Counted from the stretch's first letter, positions 52,921-61,428 are shown. The stretch is DNA of 64,000 nucleotides from Bacillota bacterium (GCA_023453795.1 JAEXSP010000019.1:62001-126000), one strand, 5' to 3'. The notes: generated from the sequence alone by a model not told the origin. Numbers and translations: made by a program.

Positions 52921-53982
52921 TTAGAATACTGTAATCACAGCACCTTTATACTTCTTATTTATAAATTCCTTTACTTCCGGTGAGGTTATTACCTGCCCGA
53001 GGATTTTTATCTCTGGTCTTTTTTCATCACCTTTTCTTACTGCAATAAAGTTGGCAAAGGTCTTGGCTGCTACAGAGTTTTTATCTTCCGCCTTTAAAGC
53101 GTCGGTTTGTGCATTCAGTCCTGCATCTATTGCGTAATTGCCGTTTATAACAGCTATGTTTACATCAGGCAGAGATCTTGAAAGCTGAGCTGCCTCCAAT
53201 TCATAGATCTTCAGGTTTTTAGGATTCTCTGTGATGTCTTTAACTGTTGCCTGAAGTCCGGCTTTGCTTTTAACCTTTATCAAACCTGTGGACTCAAGAA
53301 GTAATAAAGCTCTTGCCTCATTTGTAGTATCGTTAGGTACTGCTACAGTATCGCCATCTTTTAGGTCCTTAAGCGACTTCGTTTTGCCCGGATATATCCC
53401 CAAAGGCTCGAAATGAACATTTATTGCAGGTACTATATGGGTATTGTTCTTTTTATTGAAATCGGTAAGGTAAGGAAGGTGCTGGAAGTAGTTTGCATCA
53501 AGATCCTTATTCTCTAAAGCAAGATTCGGCTGTACGTAATCAGTAAATTCTATTACCTTCAGATCAATGCCCTTAGTCTTAAGCTTCGGTACAATAAACT
53601 TTAATATTTCCGAATGAGGAACCGGTGAAGCACCAATCTTCAAGGTCAATTGTGAAACAGTTACCTCAAGCTTCGCATTTACTTTACTGTTCGTTAAGCT
53701 TGTAACAGTAATCTCCGCCTTGCCTGCTTTAACAGGGGTTACTTTTCCTTTAAGGTCTACAACTGCAACATTTTTATCGCTGCTTGTATATTTGAATTGA
53801 GACTGTACATTTGATGGGTTTTTCTTAATCTTGATGGAATATGTCTCCCACAAATGCAGACTTACGCTGCTCTTAGAGAGTGAAATGCTTTTTAACTTTT
53901 CTGATGCCACAGTAGCATTTGATGAAAATGCAAGCGATAAAACGAAAACCAAACTTACTATTAAAGATACTATTCTTTTCAT
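52921..53982 (-). CDS. metQ: MetQ-type substrate-binding protein with N-terminal Big_2 domain, no lipobox
   Basis: 353 residues from ATG 53982 (GGAGGG upstream). Signal peptide without lipobox cysteine (LSLAFSSNATVASEK), then a bacterial Ig-like Big_2 domain (~30-115: SISLSKSSVSLHL ... KNVAVVDLKGKVTPVKAGKA), then an NlpA/MetQ domain (LKIGASPVPHSEILKFIVPKL, DLDANYFQHLPYL, YALDAG-like end). MetQ normally is a lipoprotein beginning directly with the binding domain, so this fusion is unusual; the Ig domain may tether it at the surface. Methionine or a related thioether is the likely ligand. Confidence 0.87.
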   Translation of the reverse strand: MKRIVSLIVSLVFVLSLAFSSNATVASEKLKSISLSKSSVSLHLWETYSIKIKKNPSNVQSQFKYTSSDKNVAVVDLKGKVTPVKAGKAEITVTSLTNSKVNAKLEVTVSQLTLKIGASPVPHSEILKFIVPKLKTKGIDLKVIEFTDYVQPNLALENKDLDANYFQHLPYLTDFNKKNNTHIVPAINVHFEPLGIYPGKTKSLKDLKDGDTVAVPNDTTNEARALLLLESTGLIKVKSKAGLQATVKDITENPKNLKIYELEAAQLSRSLPDVNIAVINGNYAIDAGLNAQTDALKAEDKNSVAAKTFANFIAVRKGDEKRPEIKILGQVITSPEVKEFINKKYKGAVITVF

Positions 53983-54141
53983 TATAAATCCCTCCAAAAT
54001 TTTATTTTTTTTATTATCATTAAGGCAGAAGACAGCTTATTCTGAAGAAAACATACCGGGATTACCCACCTCCTTGAAATTAAAAGCTATGACATCTCTT
54101 AAATAATTGCCGGACTGCCCCGAATACTGTTTATTAACTGC

Positions 54142-54804
54142 TCATCTTTTTTTTCTGTCTAATTTTCTGGAAATGCCGCTTCCAAGGGTTTGAACCAGCT
54201 GTACAATAATAACAAGCAGCACTATGGTTAAAAACATCAGATCCTCTTGGTATCTATAGAACCCATACCGCACCGCTATGTCTCCGAGTCCCCCTCCGCC
54301 GGTAACACCAGCCATTGCAGAATAGCCTATAACAGTAATTGCAGTAATCGACACTCCCAGTAAAATCGAGGGCATTGTCTCAGGTACCATTACTTTTATT
54401 ACTATTTGCCATGGTGAAGCTCCTATTGACTGTACAGCCTCTATAATTCCTCTATCAAGCTCCTTAAGGGAAGTTTCAACCAATCGGGCTACAAATGGAA
54501 TAGCTGCAACAACTAAAGGAACAATTGAGGCCGTTGACCCAATGGTCGTCCCTGCAACAAGCCTTGTGAAGGGAACGATTGCAATCAGTAGTATTATGAA
54601 CGGTATTGACCGGGTTATGTTGATTATCCAGCCCAGAACTGCATTCAGCTTTGGATGCGGCAATATATGCCCTTTTTCTGTTATCACAATTATTATCCCC
54701 AGCGGCAATCCGATAAGGTATGATAAGAACGTGGCTGTTATGGTCATATAAAGTGTATCCTTTGTCCCGTTAAAAAGCATATCTATATAGTCTGATATAT
54801 TCAT
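54142..54804 (-). CDS. metI: methionine-type ABC transporter permease
   Basis: 220 residues, five helices, MetI family: TLYMTITATFLSYLIGLPLGIII, coupling loop EAVQSIGASPWQIVIKVMVPE and the AMAGVTGGGGLGDIAVRYGFYRY end. Its start overlaps the metN stop by four bases. Confidence 0.93.
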   Translation of the reverse strand: MNISDYIDMLFNGTKDTLYMTITATFLSYLIGLPLGIIIVITEKGHILPHPKLNAVLGWIINITRSIPFIILLIAIVPFTRLVAGTTIGSTASIVPLVVAAIPFVARLVETSLKELDRGIIEAVQSIGASPWQIVIKVMVPETMPSILLGVSITAITVIGYSAMAGVTGGGGLGDIAVRYGFYRYQEDLMFLTIVLLVIIVQLVQTLGSGISRKLDRKKR

Positions 54805-55826
54805 TCCTCTACCACCTCGTACTTCAAGCTTAATTCATTCAAGTAGTCCAGTCCCTTTTCAACCAAAGCCTTTTTGCCTGAAAGCTCCAGTACAAGGTTT
54901 CCAAGGGGCTCACCCTTTATAAAGCCTATATTGCCGGACAGAATATTTGCGTCTATCTGGTACTGACGTGCAATATTCGAAATAACCGGTTTTAACGCCG
55001 ATTGACCCTTAAAAGTAACCTTTATGCGAATTGAAAAATCATTTTTGTTTTGATGCAATCCGTTAATTGCCGGAAGAGCATTTTCATAGTAACCCAAAAG
55101 CTTCTTTGCCGCTTCGGTCTTGGGGGAGGAAACCACTTCAATTACCGGACCGGCTTCAACAATTTGATTGTCCTCTATGACGGCAACGTTATCGCATATT
55201 TCTTTTATAACAGCCATCTCGTGAGTTATTATGACAATTGTGAGATCAAGCTTTTGGTTGATATCCTTCAGCAGTTCAAGGATAGATTTTGTCGTAGACG
55301 GATCCAAAGCAGAGGTTGCTTCATCACAAAGGAGCACTTTTGGATTATTGGCAAGAGCTCTTGCTATTGCGACTCTTTGTTTTTGCCCCCCGCTCAGCTG
55401 TGAGGCATAAGCCTTCCTTTTATCCGACAGCCCAACCAGGTCCAGTAATTCTAGAACTCTTTCCTTCCTCTCCTTTTTGGGAATATTAGCTATTTCCAAA
55501 GGAAAGGAAATATTTCTTTCAACAGTCCTCTGCGAAAGCAGGTTGAAATGCTGAAAAATCATCCCCAGGGAGCTTCGCAATTTTCTCAGCTCGCTTCCCG
55601 TAAGTTCGGTCACTTCCGTACCGTCAATCTCTATGCTTCCCTCTGTCGGCCTTTCAAGCAGGTTTATACAGCGCACCAAAGTACTTTTTCCGGCACCGCT
55701 CAGTCCTATGATCCCGTATATCTCTCCCTTTTTAACATCCAGGTCTACATTTTCAAGAGCTTTAACGGCACCGCTATCGCTTTCATATATTTTCTTTAAA
55801 CCTCTTATTTTAATCGTTTGAACCAT
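54801..55826 (-). CDS. metN: methionine-type ABC transporter ATPase with NIL domain
   Basis: About 341 residues: Walker A GLSGAGKST, Q-loop FQHFNLL, signature SQLSGGQKQRVAIARAL, Walker B VLLCDEATSALD, and a C-terminal NIL regulatory domain (FSIRIKVTFKG ... LSLKYEVVEE). The open frame starts at TTG 55862, but MVQTIKIRGLKKIY from ATG 55826 is the normal MetN start. It follows the NifH-like gene by about 90 bases with no terminator, so probably the same operon under leader L1. Confidence 0.92.
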   Translation of the reverse strand: MVQTIKIRGLKKIYESDSGAVKALENVDLDVKKGEIYGIIGLSGAGKSTLVRCINLLERPTEGSIEIDGTEVTELTGSELRKLRSSLGMIFQHFNLLSQRTVERNISFPLEIANIPKKERKERVLELLDLVGLSDKRKAYASQLSGGQKQRVAIARALANNPKVLLCDEATSALDPSTTKSILELLKDINQKLDLTIVIITHEMAVIKEICDNVAVIEDNQIVEAGPVIEVVSSPKTEAAKKLLGYYENALPAINGLHQNKNDFSIRIKVTFKGQSALKPVISNIARQYQIDANILSGNIGFIKGEPLGNLVLELSGKKALVEKGLDYLNELSLKYEVVEE

Positions 55827-55913
55827 CCCCCAAGAAGAATCTCTCTTATTTTTTAATATCAAGTGCAGCAGTTCTGCAGCGATTATTGCAAATTCTTTCA
55901 GCAGGAATAATGC

Positions 55914-56792
55914 TTAAATATTTCCGTTATCCTGTATTCTTACCTCACCGGTTTCAAGAGCAAGCAGATGATCAGCCCACTTAGCCGCCCATTCTCTTAG
56001 AGCGCTGACTTCCAAAGGAGTAGGAACCTTAGATTCAGTATGCTCCGCAATTTTTTTAGCCAGACTCCTGTATATGGCTGCCTGTTTGGAATCAGGCGCA
56101 GCTTCGATGGTTGTTTTCCCTTGAAGTTCGCTTTGAGTGACCGTAACAGACCTTGGAACATACTCCACCACTTGGGTATTCGTCTGCTTGACAAAGTCAT
56201 CGATTATTTCCCTCGCATAGGGAGCATTTATCGAATTGGCGATGACTCCGCCCAATAATGCACCGCCTGCATTTGAATATTTCTGAATCCCTTTGAATAG
56301 ATTGTTTGCTGCATACACAGCCATAAAATCTGCAGACGAGACAGTAAACACATGCTCTGCAATACCCTCACGTATGGGAACTGCAAATCCTCCGCATACA
56401 ACGTCTCCAAGAACATCATATATGACAAAATCCAGATCAAGCTCTTCAAAAATCTTTTGCTGCTTAAGAAGCTGCACTGCCGTAATTATTCCTCTTCCCG
56501 CACAGCCTACACCCGGAGCCGGTCCGCCTGCTTCCACACAGTACAGCCCATTAAAGCCTTCATATATGACTTCATGTGCTTTAACTACATTTTTTTCTCT
56601 CAGCGTATCAAGAACAGTAGGAATATACTTTCCACCCCTGAGAGTATTGGTGGAATCGCTCTTTGGATCGCAGCCGAACTGCATTACCTTATATCCTGCT
56701 TCCGAAAGAGCCGCACTTATATTGGAAGTCGTAGTCGACTTGCCTATGCCGCCTTTACCGTAAATTGCAATTTGTTTGATTTTTTTTGCCAT
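55914..56792 (-). CDS. nitrogenase reductase-like Fe protein (NifH/MarH-like)
   Basis: 292 residues. P-loop GKGGIGKS (12-19), switch motifs and the cluster cysteines Cys97 (GVGCAGRG) and Cys133 (DVVCGGFAVP) that bridge the dimer's [4Fe-4S] cluster; Arg100 is conserved. It would deliver electrons with ATP hydrolysis to the NifK/NifD-like proteins 8 kb downstream. AGGAG precedes ATG 56792. No nifB, nifE or nifN is present in the window. It is first in an operon with metNIQ. Confidence 0.9.
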   Translation of the reverse strand: MAKKIKQIAIYGKGGIGKSTTTSNISAALSEAGYKVMQFGCDPKSDSTNTLRGGKYIPTVLDTLREKNVVKAHEVIYEGFNGLYCVEAGGPAPGVGCAGRGIITAVQLLKQQKIFEELDLDFVIYDVLGDVVCGGFAVPIREGIAEHVFTVSSADFMAVYAANNLFKGIQKYSNAGGALLGGVIANSINAPYAREIIDDFVKQTNTQVVEYVPRSVTVTQSELQGKTTIEAAPDSKQAAIYRSLAKKIAEHTESKVPTPLEVSALREWAAKWADHLLALETGEVRIQDNGNI

Positions 56793-56867
56793 TTTATACA
56801 CTCCTGATCTATGAATTTAATAGATATGTTTATGCAGAAGGTTTCTCTGCATTATTTCTTTGTTCTT

Positions 56868-56927
56868 TTATAGACTTGCGTTTTTTTGCTTTCTTTCGAA
56901 TTCAGTAGTTTTTTTGATAGCACTCAT
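56868..56927 (-). CDS. 19-residue leader ORF upstream of the NifH-like gene
   Basis: ATG 56927 with GGGGG eight bases upstream encodes MSAIKKTTEFERKQKNASL. It lies between the L1 terminator and the Fe-protein gene. It has no cysteine or methionine run, so it is not a typical attenuation peptide; it may be a real microprotein or chance. Confidence 0.35.
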   Translation of the reverse strand: MSAIKKTTEFERKQKNASL

Positions 56928-56967
56928 TTCAATACCCCCATTTTTGTTACTCCAGAACTCACAGAAA

Positions 56968-57015
56968 TTAAAAAGACTGTGCTTCAATGAGCACAGCCTC
57001 TGGTTTTCAGTCAGC
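56968..57015 (-). promoter_or_regulatory. leader/attenuator L1 upstream of the NifH-metNIQ operon
   Basis: Minus strand: GCTGACTGAAAACCAGAGGC (57015-56996) running into AGGCTGTGCT-cattga-AGCACAGTCT and TTTTT. The hairpin is a strong intrinsic terminator between promoter and gene. Confidence 0.65.
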
Positions 57016-57024
57016 TTATTTTTT

Positions 57025-57083
57025 ATAATTCCTATATGATTAGTAAGTGTTTTAATTTTACATCAAACATTATATATTGTCAA
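57025..57083 (-). promoter_or_regulatory. promoter with operator-like box (NifH-metNIQ operon)
   Basis: -35 TTGACA (57083-57078), 17 bases, -10 TAAAAT (57060-57055), then ACTTACTAATCATATAGGAA (57048-57029) followed by TTAT. Same arrangement as at 48.9, 36.9 and 52.7 kb. Confidence 0.7.
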
Positions 57084-57141
57084 CACCATATCAGCACAAT
57101 AGCAAGACAATTTTTTCAAGATTGTTCCATAGTTAAAATCT

Positions 57142-57172
57142 TAAAAAAAACAACCTATAAGGTTGCTTTTTC
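57142..57172 (-). terminator. intrinsic terminator of the zinc-ribbon membrane protein gene
   Basis: Minus strand GCAACC-ttatag-GTTG followed by TTTTTTTT. Confidence 0.65.
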
Positions 57173-57184
57173 AATAGAAACTTT

Positions 57185-57574
57185 TTATGTCTTTTTCAGA
57201 AATTGATCCTTACAAACCGGGCATGTAACCTGCAGTTTACCCATATTTCTCGGCAATCGCAATGTCTTCTTGCATTTGGGACAAGTAACAAAAACGTAGT
57301 TCTTTTTTTGTTTGGACATCATCCTGTATTTCCCGATTTTACTTCCTAAGGGTTTGAATACCCCGGATAAATTACCCATAACCTGATTGAACTTCTGCTG
57401 TTCATGCCGTCTTCCAGCTATATTGGTAGAAAAAGCTCTAAACAAAGCATAACCAATTATAATTATACCTACTATCCATAAATTCCTTATTCTCAAGAAT
57501 ATCACCGAAATAATCAGCAGTATTAAACCAATAACATCTAACCCGTAACGTCCTCTGAATAAATTTCCGAACAT
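57185..57574 (-). CDS. membrane protein with C-terminal zinc ribbon
   Basis: 129 residues from ATG 57574 (GGAGG upstream). Two adjacent hydrophobic helices (LDVIGLILLIISVIFL, WIVGIIIIGYALF), a basic linker and a C-terminal ribbon with CPKCKKTLRLP ... CPVCKDQF. Family of small clostridial zinc-ribbon membrane proteins; function unknown. Confidence 0.75.
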   Translation of the reverse strand: MFGNLFRGRYGLDVIGLILLIISVIFLRIRNLWIVGIIIIGYALFRAFSTNIAGRRHEQQKFNQVMGNLSGVFKPLGSKIGKYRMMSKQKKNYVFVTCPKCKKTLRLPRNMGKLQVTCPVCKDQFLKKT

Positions 57575-57747
57575 TATTTCCTCCGTACGTTCAAAATTAG
57601 TTACACAACCATTCACACTTATTAAATATTATAATATATATCTTTCTTTGTTTAAACATTTATTATCTATAAGAAAAAAATTTTATAAAGATAATATAAT
57701 GTGAAGACGTTATGCTGTAAATACGTGCTATTTATAGTTAACCTAAT

Positions 57748-57779
57748 AAAAAAGGATTGCCTGTTTGATAGCAACCCCT
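57748..57779 (-). terminator. intrinsic terminator of the ROK kinase gene
   Basis: Minus strand GGGGTTGC ... GGCAATCC followed by TTTTTTATT. Confidence 0.65.
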
Positions 57780-57793
57780 AGTTTCATAATTCA

Positions 57794-58750
57794 TTATGCT
57801 TTGTAAAGCTCAAGCATAGCTGCACCGATCATTACAGATGCATTTCCCATCTGGGCTGTTTTAATTTCAGGCATTGCAACTTCCTTGCTGTATACCTTTT
57901 CATAAACCTTTTCTCTTAACGGTTTAATCAGTGCATCGCCTTCCTTGCTTATTTCCCCGCCGATAACGAAAACATCAGGTTGAAGTATGTTAATTAAATT
58001 TGCTATTCCCTCAGATAAATATGACAAATATTGAGATAATACTTCTTTGGCAACTTCATCCCCGCGCTTCGAAGCATCAAATAATGTTCTTTCATTAATT
58101 TTGGAATAGTCGCCGTTTACGTTCTTGTAAATGAGCGAATCCTGATTTTTTTGTACTGCATCCTTTATTTGTCTTAAAAGTGCAGTGCCTGAAGCGTAAG
58201 CTTCCCAACAGCCGCAGCGCCCGCATGTGCATTTCTCTCCGCCCATTGAAATGACCATATGTCCAAGCTCAGCTCCCGCATAGTTAAAACCGCTGTAAAT
58301 ACTGTTATTTACAATTATGCCGCCGCCAATGCCGGTTCCAATTTTTACAAGCACAGAATGATTATAGTCTTCTGCTGCGCCGGCTACACTTTCAGCAAGT
58401 GCAGCACAATTTGCATCGTTTTCAATATATATAGGAAGATTTATATACTTCTTAAATTCGCTTCTAATAGGCGTATTATGGAAATTCAGAGTGTAGTTCC
58501 TTACTATGATGCCTTCTTTATTATTTGGTATCCCCGGACTTCCGACACCAATGTACTTAACATCCTTCCTGTCAATGTCTTCGTTATCTATTGTTCTCAA
58601 AACGAGGTCGGCTGCATCTTTTATGATTTCCTCATAGGAACGCTCTTTTAAAGTAGGTGTGCTATCCTTGCGAATAAGCCTGCCATACTTGTCCACAACT
58701 CCAACTTTGATTTCAGTAACTCCAAGGTCTATTCCAACATAATATTTCAT
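57794..58750 (-). CDS. ROK-family sugar kinase (glucokinase-like)
   Basis: 318 residues from ATG 58750 (GAGGGGG upstream). Phosphate loop GIDLGVTEIKVGVVD, catalytic region IENDANCAALAE, and the ROK zinc site GHMVISMGGEKCTCGRCGCWEAYASG. ROK kinases phosphorylate glucose or N-acetyl sugars. It probably acts in sugar catabolism; the UTRA regulator just upstream could control it. Confidence 0.9.
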   Translation of the reverse strand: MKYYVGIDLGVTEIKVGVVDKYGRLIRKDSTPTLKERSYEEIIKDAADLVLRTIDNEDIDRKDVKYIGVGSPGIPNNKEGIIVRNYTLNFHNTPIRSEFKKYINLPIYIENDANCAALAESVAGAAEDYNHSVLVKIGTGIGGGIIVNNSIYSGFNYAGAELGHMVISMGGEKCTCGRCGCWEAYASGTALLRQIKDAVQKNQDSLIYKNVNGDYSKINERTLFDASKRGDEVAKEVLSQYLSYLSEGIANLINILQPDVFVIGGEISKEGDALIKPLREKVYEKVYSKEVAMPEIKTAQMGNASVMIGAAMLELYKA

Positions 58751-58890
58751 AAAAATCCCCCTCAAATGCACATAATATATATTATGAAGTTAATGTTAAA
58801 ACTTGCTATAATACAGACTAAAAAATTATATTCAATTATTTATGTAAAATCAATATAATTTTTTTTGCAAGTATTAAGTCATTTTATATA

Positions 58891-59628
58891 TTATTTATTG
58901 TTTTCAAACGTCAGCTTACATTTATCGGCTCTGTATTTAGATACAATAAACTCAACGATCTGTCCGCTCTTTGAATAAAGTATATTCTCGACCTTAATGA
59001 GTGCCAATCCCTGCTGAACCTGCAAATATTGTGCATCACTCTGCTCAGTATAAACCACTTCCAGCGAGCTTTTTGTCCTGACAGGAAGCAAAGGATATTT
59101 TCCTCTTAATATGTCATAGGAAGGTTTTTTTTCATTAATATCCTCAATGATACACGGGAAAAGACTTAGAGGTATATATGAAGTATTCAATGAATATATT
59201 TGGCTGTTTTGTCTGGAAAGATACTTAACCTCAGCAAACTCTGTCTTTTGGGAGTCCTGAAGTCCAAAGACTCCTTCAAGCCTCGGGTTATCAATTGCTT
59301 TAACCGGATTCATTGATATGATTTCATGTTGGCCCGGGTCCTGACTATCTAGAATCGAATCTGTAAATCCGGAGTAATTTTTAACATCAATTACAGATTT
59401 ATTCTTTGACACATACGTTCCTTTACCTTTTTCTTTGTAGAGGTAGCCGCTGTTTGTCAGCTCGCTTATGGCCTGCCTGACTGTCGGTCTGCTGATATTA
59501 TATAGATCGCACAGCTCCTGTTCCGATGGTATTTTTGATTCTTCCTGGTATTCACCGCCGTCAATTTTCCCAATTATGAGATTTTTAAGCTGAGTATACA
59601 ACGGAATGCTGCTGTACTTATTAATCAT
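58891..59628 (-). CDS. GntR/HutC-family transcriptional regulator with UTRA domain
   Basis: 245 residues: N-terminal winged helix (IPLYTQLKNLIIGKIDGGEY ... SRPTVRQAISELTNSGYLYKEKGKGTYV) and a C-terminal UTRA ligand-binding domain (ISMNPVKAIDNPRLEGVFGL ... VEFIVSKYRADKCKL). Such regulators sense sugar phosphates or related metabolites. It lies upstream of the ROK kinase in the same direction. Confidence 0.88.
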   Translation of the reverse strand: MINKYSSIPLYTQLKNLIIGKIDGGEYQEESKIPSEQELCDLYNISRPTVRQAISELTNSGYLYKEKGKGTYVSKNKSVIDVKNYSGFTDSILDSQDPGQHEIISMNPVKAIDNPRLEGVFGLQDSQKTEFAEVKYLSRQNSQIYSLNTSYIPLSLFPCIIEDINEKKPSYDILRGKYPLLPVRTKSSLEVVYTEQSDAQYLQVQQGLALIKVENILYSKSGQIVEFIVSKYRADKCKLTFENNK

Positions 59629-59668
59629 ATCAAGTATCCCCCTAAGGCATAAAAATAGTGATAAAATT

Positions 59669-59700
59669 GGCCTTTTTCTTCATCGAAAAAGGCATATTAA
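59669..59700 (-). terminator. hairpin after purB
   Basis: GCCTTTTTC-gatgaa-GAAAAAGGC (minus strand), nine pairs, followed by a weak T-rich stretch. Confidence 0.5.
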
Positions 59701-59792
59701 TATCACATACTTATAATATAACGTAATTACGTCTTAACTAATTCTATATCAATATTATAAAATTTTCAACAATAATATAATATTTTTTTCTT

Positions 59793-61220
59793 TTATACAC
59801 GTAATTCGACTTCTATATCTTCTGTTTTATTTTGATCTAAAACGGGCTGTACGTTTTCTTTTATAAACTCTTCAACCTGTTGAATTGATCTTCCTATATA
59901 ATTTTCAGGTTTAAGCACTTCGTTAATCTCTTCGAGACTTAATCCGAATAAACTGTCGGCTGCAATTCTTTCAATCAGATCATTTTTTTTGCCTTCAACC
60001 TTTACTTGTTTTCCGGCTTCCATGGAGTGAACCCTTATTCTTTCATGAAGCTCCTGCCTGTCCCCTCCCCTTTTTACAGCTTCCATCATAATATTTTCAG
60101 TAGCCATAAAAGGAAGTTCTTCCATAACATGCTTATTGATAACTTTCGGGTAAACGACCAAGCCGCCGGCTACGTTAATGTATATGTTCAGTATGGCATC
60201 AACTGAAAGGAAGGCTTCCGGGATGCTGATCCTTTTATTTGCCGAATCATCCAGTGTTCTTTCAAACCATTGTGTTGAAGCTGTTATTGCCGGGTTTATG
60301 GCATCAGCAATTACATACCTTGCAAGAGAGGAAATTCTTTCGCTTCTCATAGGATTTCTTTTATAAGCCATAGCTGATGACCCGATTTGTTTTTCCTCAA
60401 ACGGCTCCTCTATTTCCTTCATGCTCTGCAGTAGCCTTATGTCATTGCTGAACTTATAAGCACTTTGGGCTATCCCAGAAAGTACATTAAGAACCCTGCT
60501 GTCAAGCTTTCTTGTATAGGTTTGTCCTGATACGGCAAACACACTCTTAAAGCCCATTTTTTCTGCAATCAGCTTTTCAAGCTTTTTAACCTTTTCGTGG
60601 TTGCCCTCGAATAAATTCAGAAAACTGGCTTGAGTTCCGGTAGTGCCTTTTGAACCGAGGAGCTTCATATTTTCAAGAACATGCCCCAGGTCTTCCATAT
60701 CTATAATGAGATCCTGCAACCATAAGCAAGCCCTCTTTCCGACAGTAACCAGCTGAGCCGGCTGATAATGGGTAAAGCCTAAGGTTGGCATATCTTTATA
60801 TTCTGATGCAAATTCAGATAACTTTTTAATTACTGACAAAAGCTTGGATTTAACAAGTTTAAGCCCTTCTGTCATAACGATTATGTCTGTATTGTCGCCA
60901 ACATAGCATGAGGTGGCCCCAAGGTGTATTATTCCTTTGGCACTTGGGCATTGTTCTCCATAAGCATGAACATGTGCCATAACGTCATGTCTGAATTCCT
61001 TTTCCTTCTTTTCGGCTACATCATAATTGATATTATCTTTATTTCTTTTTAATTCTTCTATCTGTTCTTCTGTAATATTGAGTCCAAGCTCTTTTTCTGC
61101 TTCCGCAAGCGCTATCCACAGTTTTCTCCATGTTTTGAATTTCATGTCGGGAGAAAACAGAAACTGCATCTGTTCACTGGCATATCTTGAGTTAAGCGGA
61201 CTTTCATAGGTATTCTTCAA
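59793..61220 (-). CDS. purB: adenylosuccinate lyase
   Basis: 475 residues of the fumarase/aspartase superfamily, catalysing two steps of purine synthesis (SAICAR and adenylosuccinate cleavage). Signature SSAMAYKRNPMRSERI, catalytic region LGATSCYVGDNTD and GFTHYQPAQLVTVGKRA. The length and the GSSAMAYKRNP motif fit the long PurB form. The start is TTG 61220 with GGAGGT eight bases upstream. Confidence 0.93.
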   Translation of the reverse strand: MKNTYESPLNSRYASEQMQFLFSPDMKFKTWRKLWIALAEAEKELGLNITEEQIEELKRNKDNINYDVAEKKEKEFRHDVMAHVHAYGEQCPSAKGIIHLGATSCYVGDNTDIIVMTEGLKLVKSKLLSVIKKLSEFASEYKDMPTLGFTHYQPAQLVTVGKRACLWLQDLIIDMEDLGHVLENMKLLGSKGTTGTQASFLNLFEGNHEKVKKLEKLIAEKMGFKSVFAVSGQTYTRKLDSRVLNVLSGIAQSAYKFSNDIRLLQSMKEIEEPFEEKQIGSSAMAYKRNPMRSERISSLARYVIADAINPAITASTQWFERTLDDSANKRISIPEAFLSVDAILNIYINVAGGLVVYPKVINKHVMEELPFMATENIMMEAVKRGGDRQELHERIRVHSMEAGKQVKVEGKKNDLIERIAADSLFGLSLEEINEVLKPENYIGRSIQQVEEFIKENVQPVLDQNKTEDIEVELRV

Positions 61221-61368
61221 TTTTTTCTACCTCCGTTGCGATTTTTTACATCAATTATTATATATTCTTTTAGTATATAATTCTATAATATTAAGGAAAA
61301 TTCAGAAAAATCTCAGGGGCGTCTGTCCACATCCGATTCAGAGCATTTTTAATGAAAGTTTCCCCAAT

Positions 61369-61397
61369 AAAAATACGGGAATCATCTTCCCGCATTT
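61369..61397 (-). terminator. intrinsic terminator of the aminotransferase gene
   Basis: Minus strand GCGGGAA-gatga-TTCCCGT followed by ATTTTTATT. Confidence 0.65.
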
Positions 61398-61428
61398 AAA
61401 TTTATATTAATCATTTATAAATCAAAAC

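Noticed and set aside
45495..56792. True nitrogen-fixing nif cluster
   Set aside because: The alpha subunit has Phe where FeMo-cofactor needs His, the beta subunit is short, no nifB/E/N is present, and all neighbours and regulators point to sulfur metabolism.
45495..56792. CfbCD-type (F430) or Bch-type (chlorophyll) reductase
   Set aside because: There are no tetrapyrrole genes nearby, a bacterium of this kind does not make F430 or chlorophyll, and a separate alpha and beta subunit with a cofactor cysteine is present.
48388..57015. ANTAR antitermination sites in the leaders
   Set aside because: Two terminator loops happen to be hexamers with A1 and G4, but the other two are not, and the small upstream stem-loop does not have the required loop.
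36816..57083. T-box or SAM riboswitches in front of the sulfur genes
   Set aside because: No AGGGTGGNACCGCG T-box sequence and no S-box core were found in any leader; the shared short motif is different.
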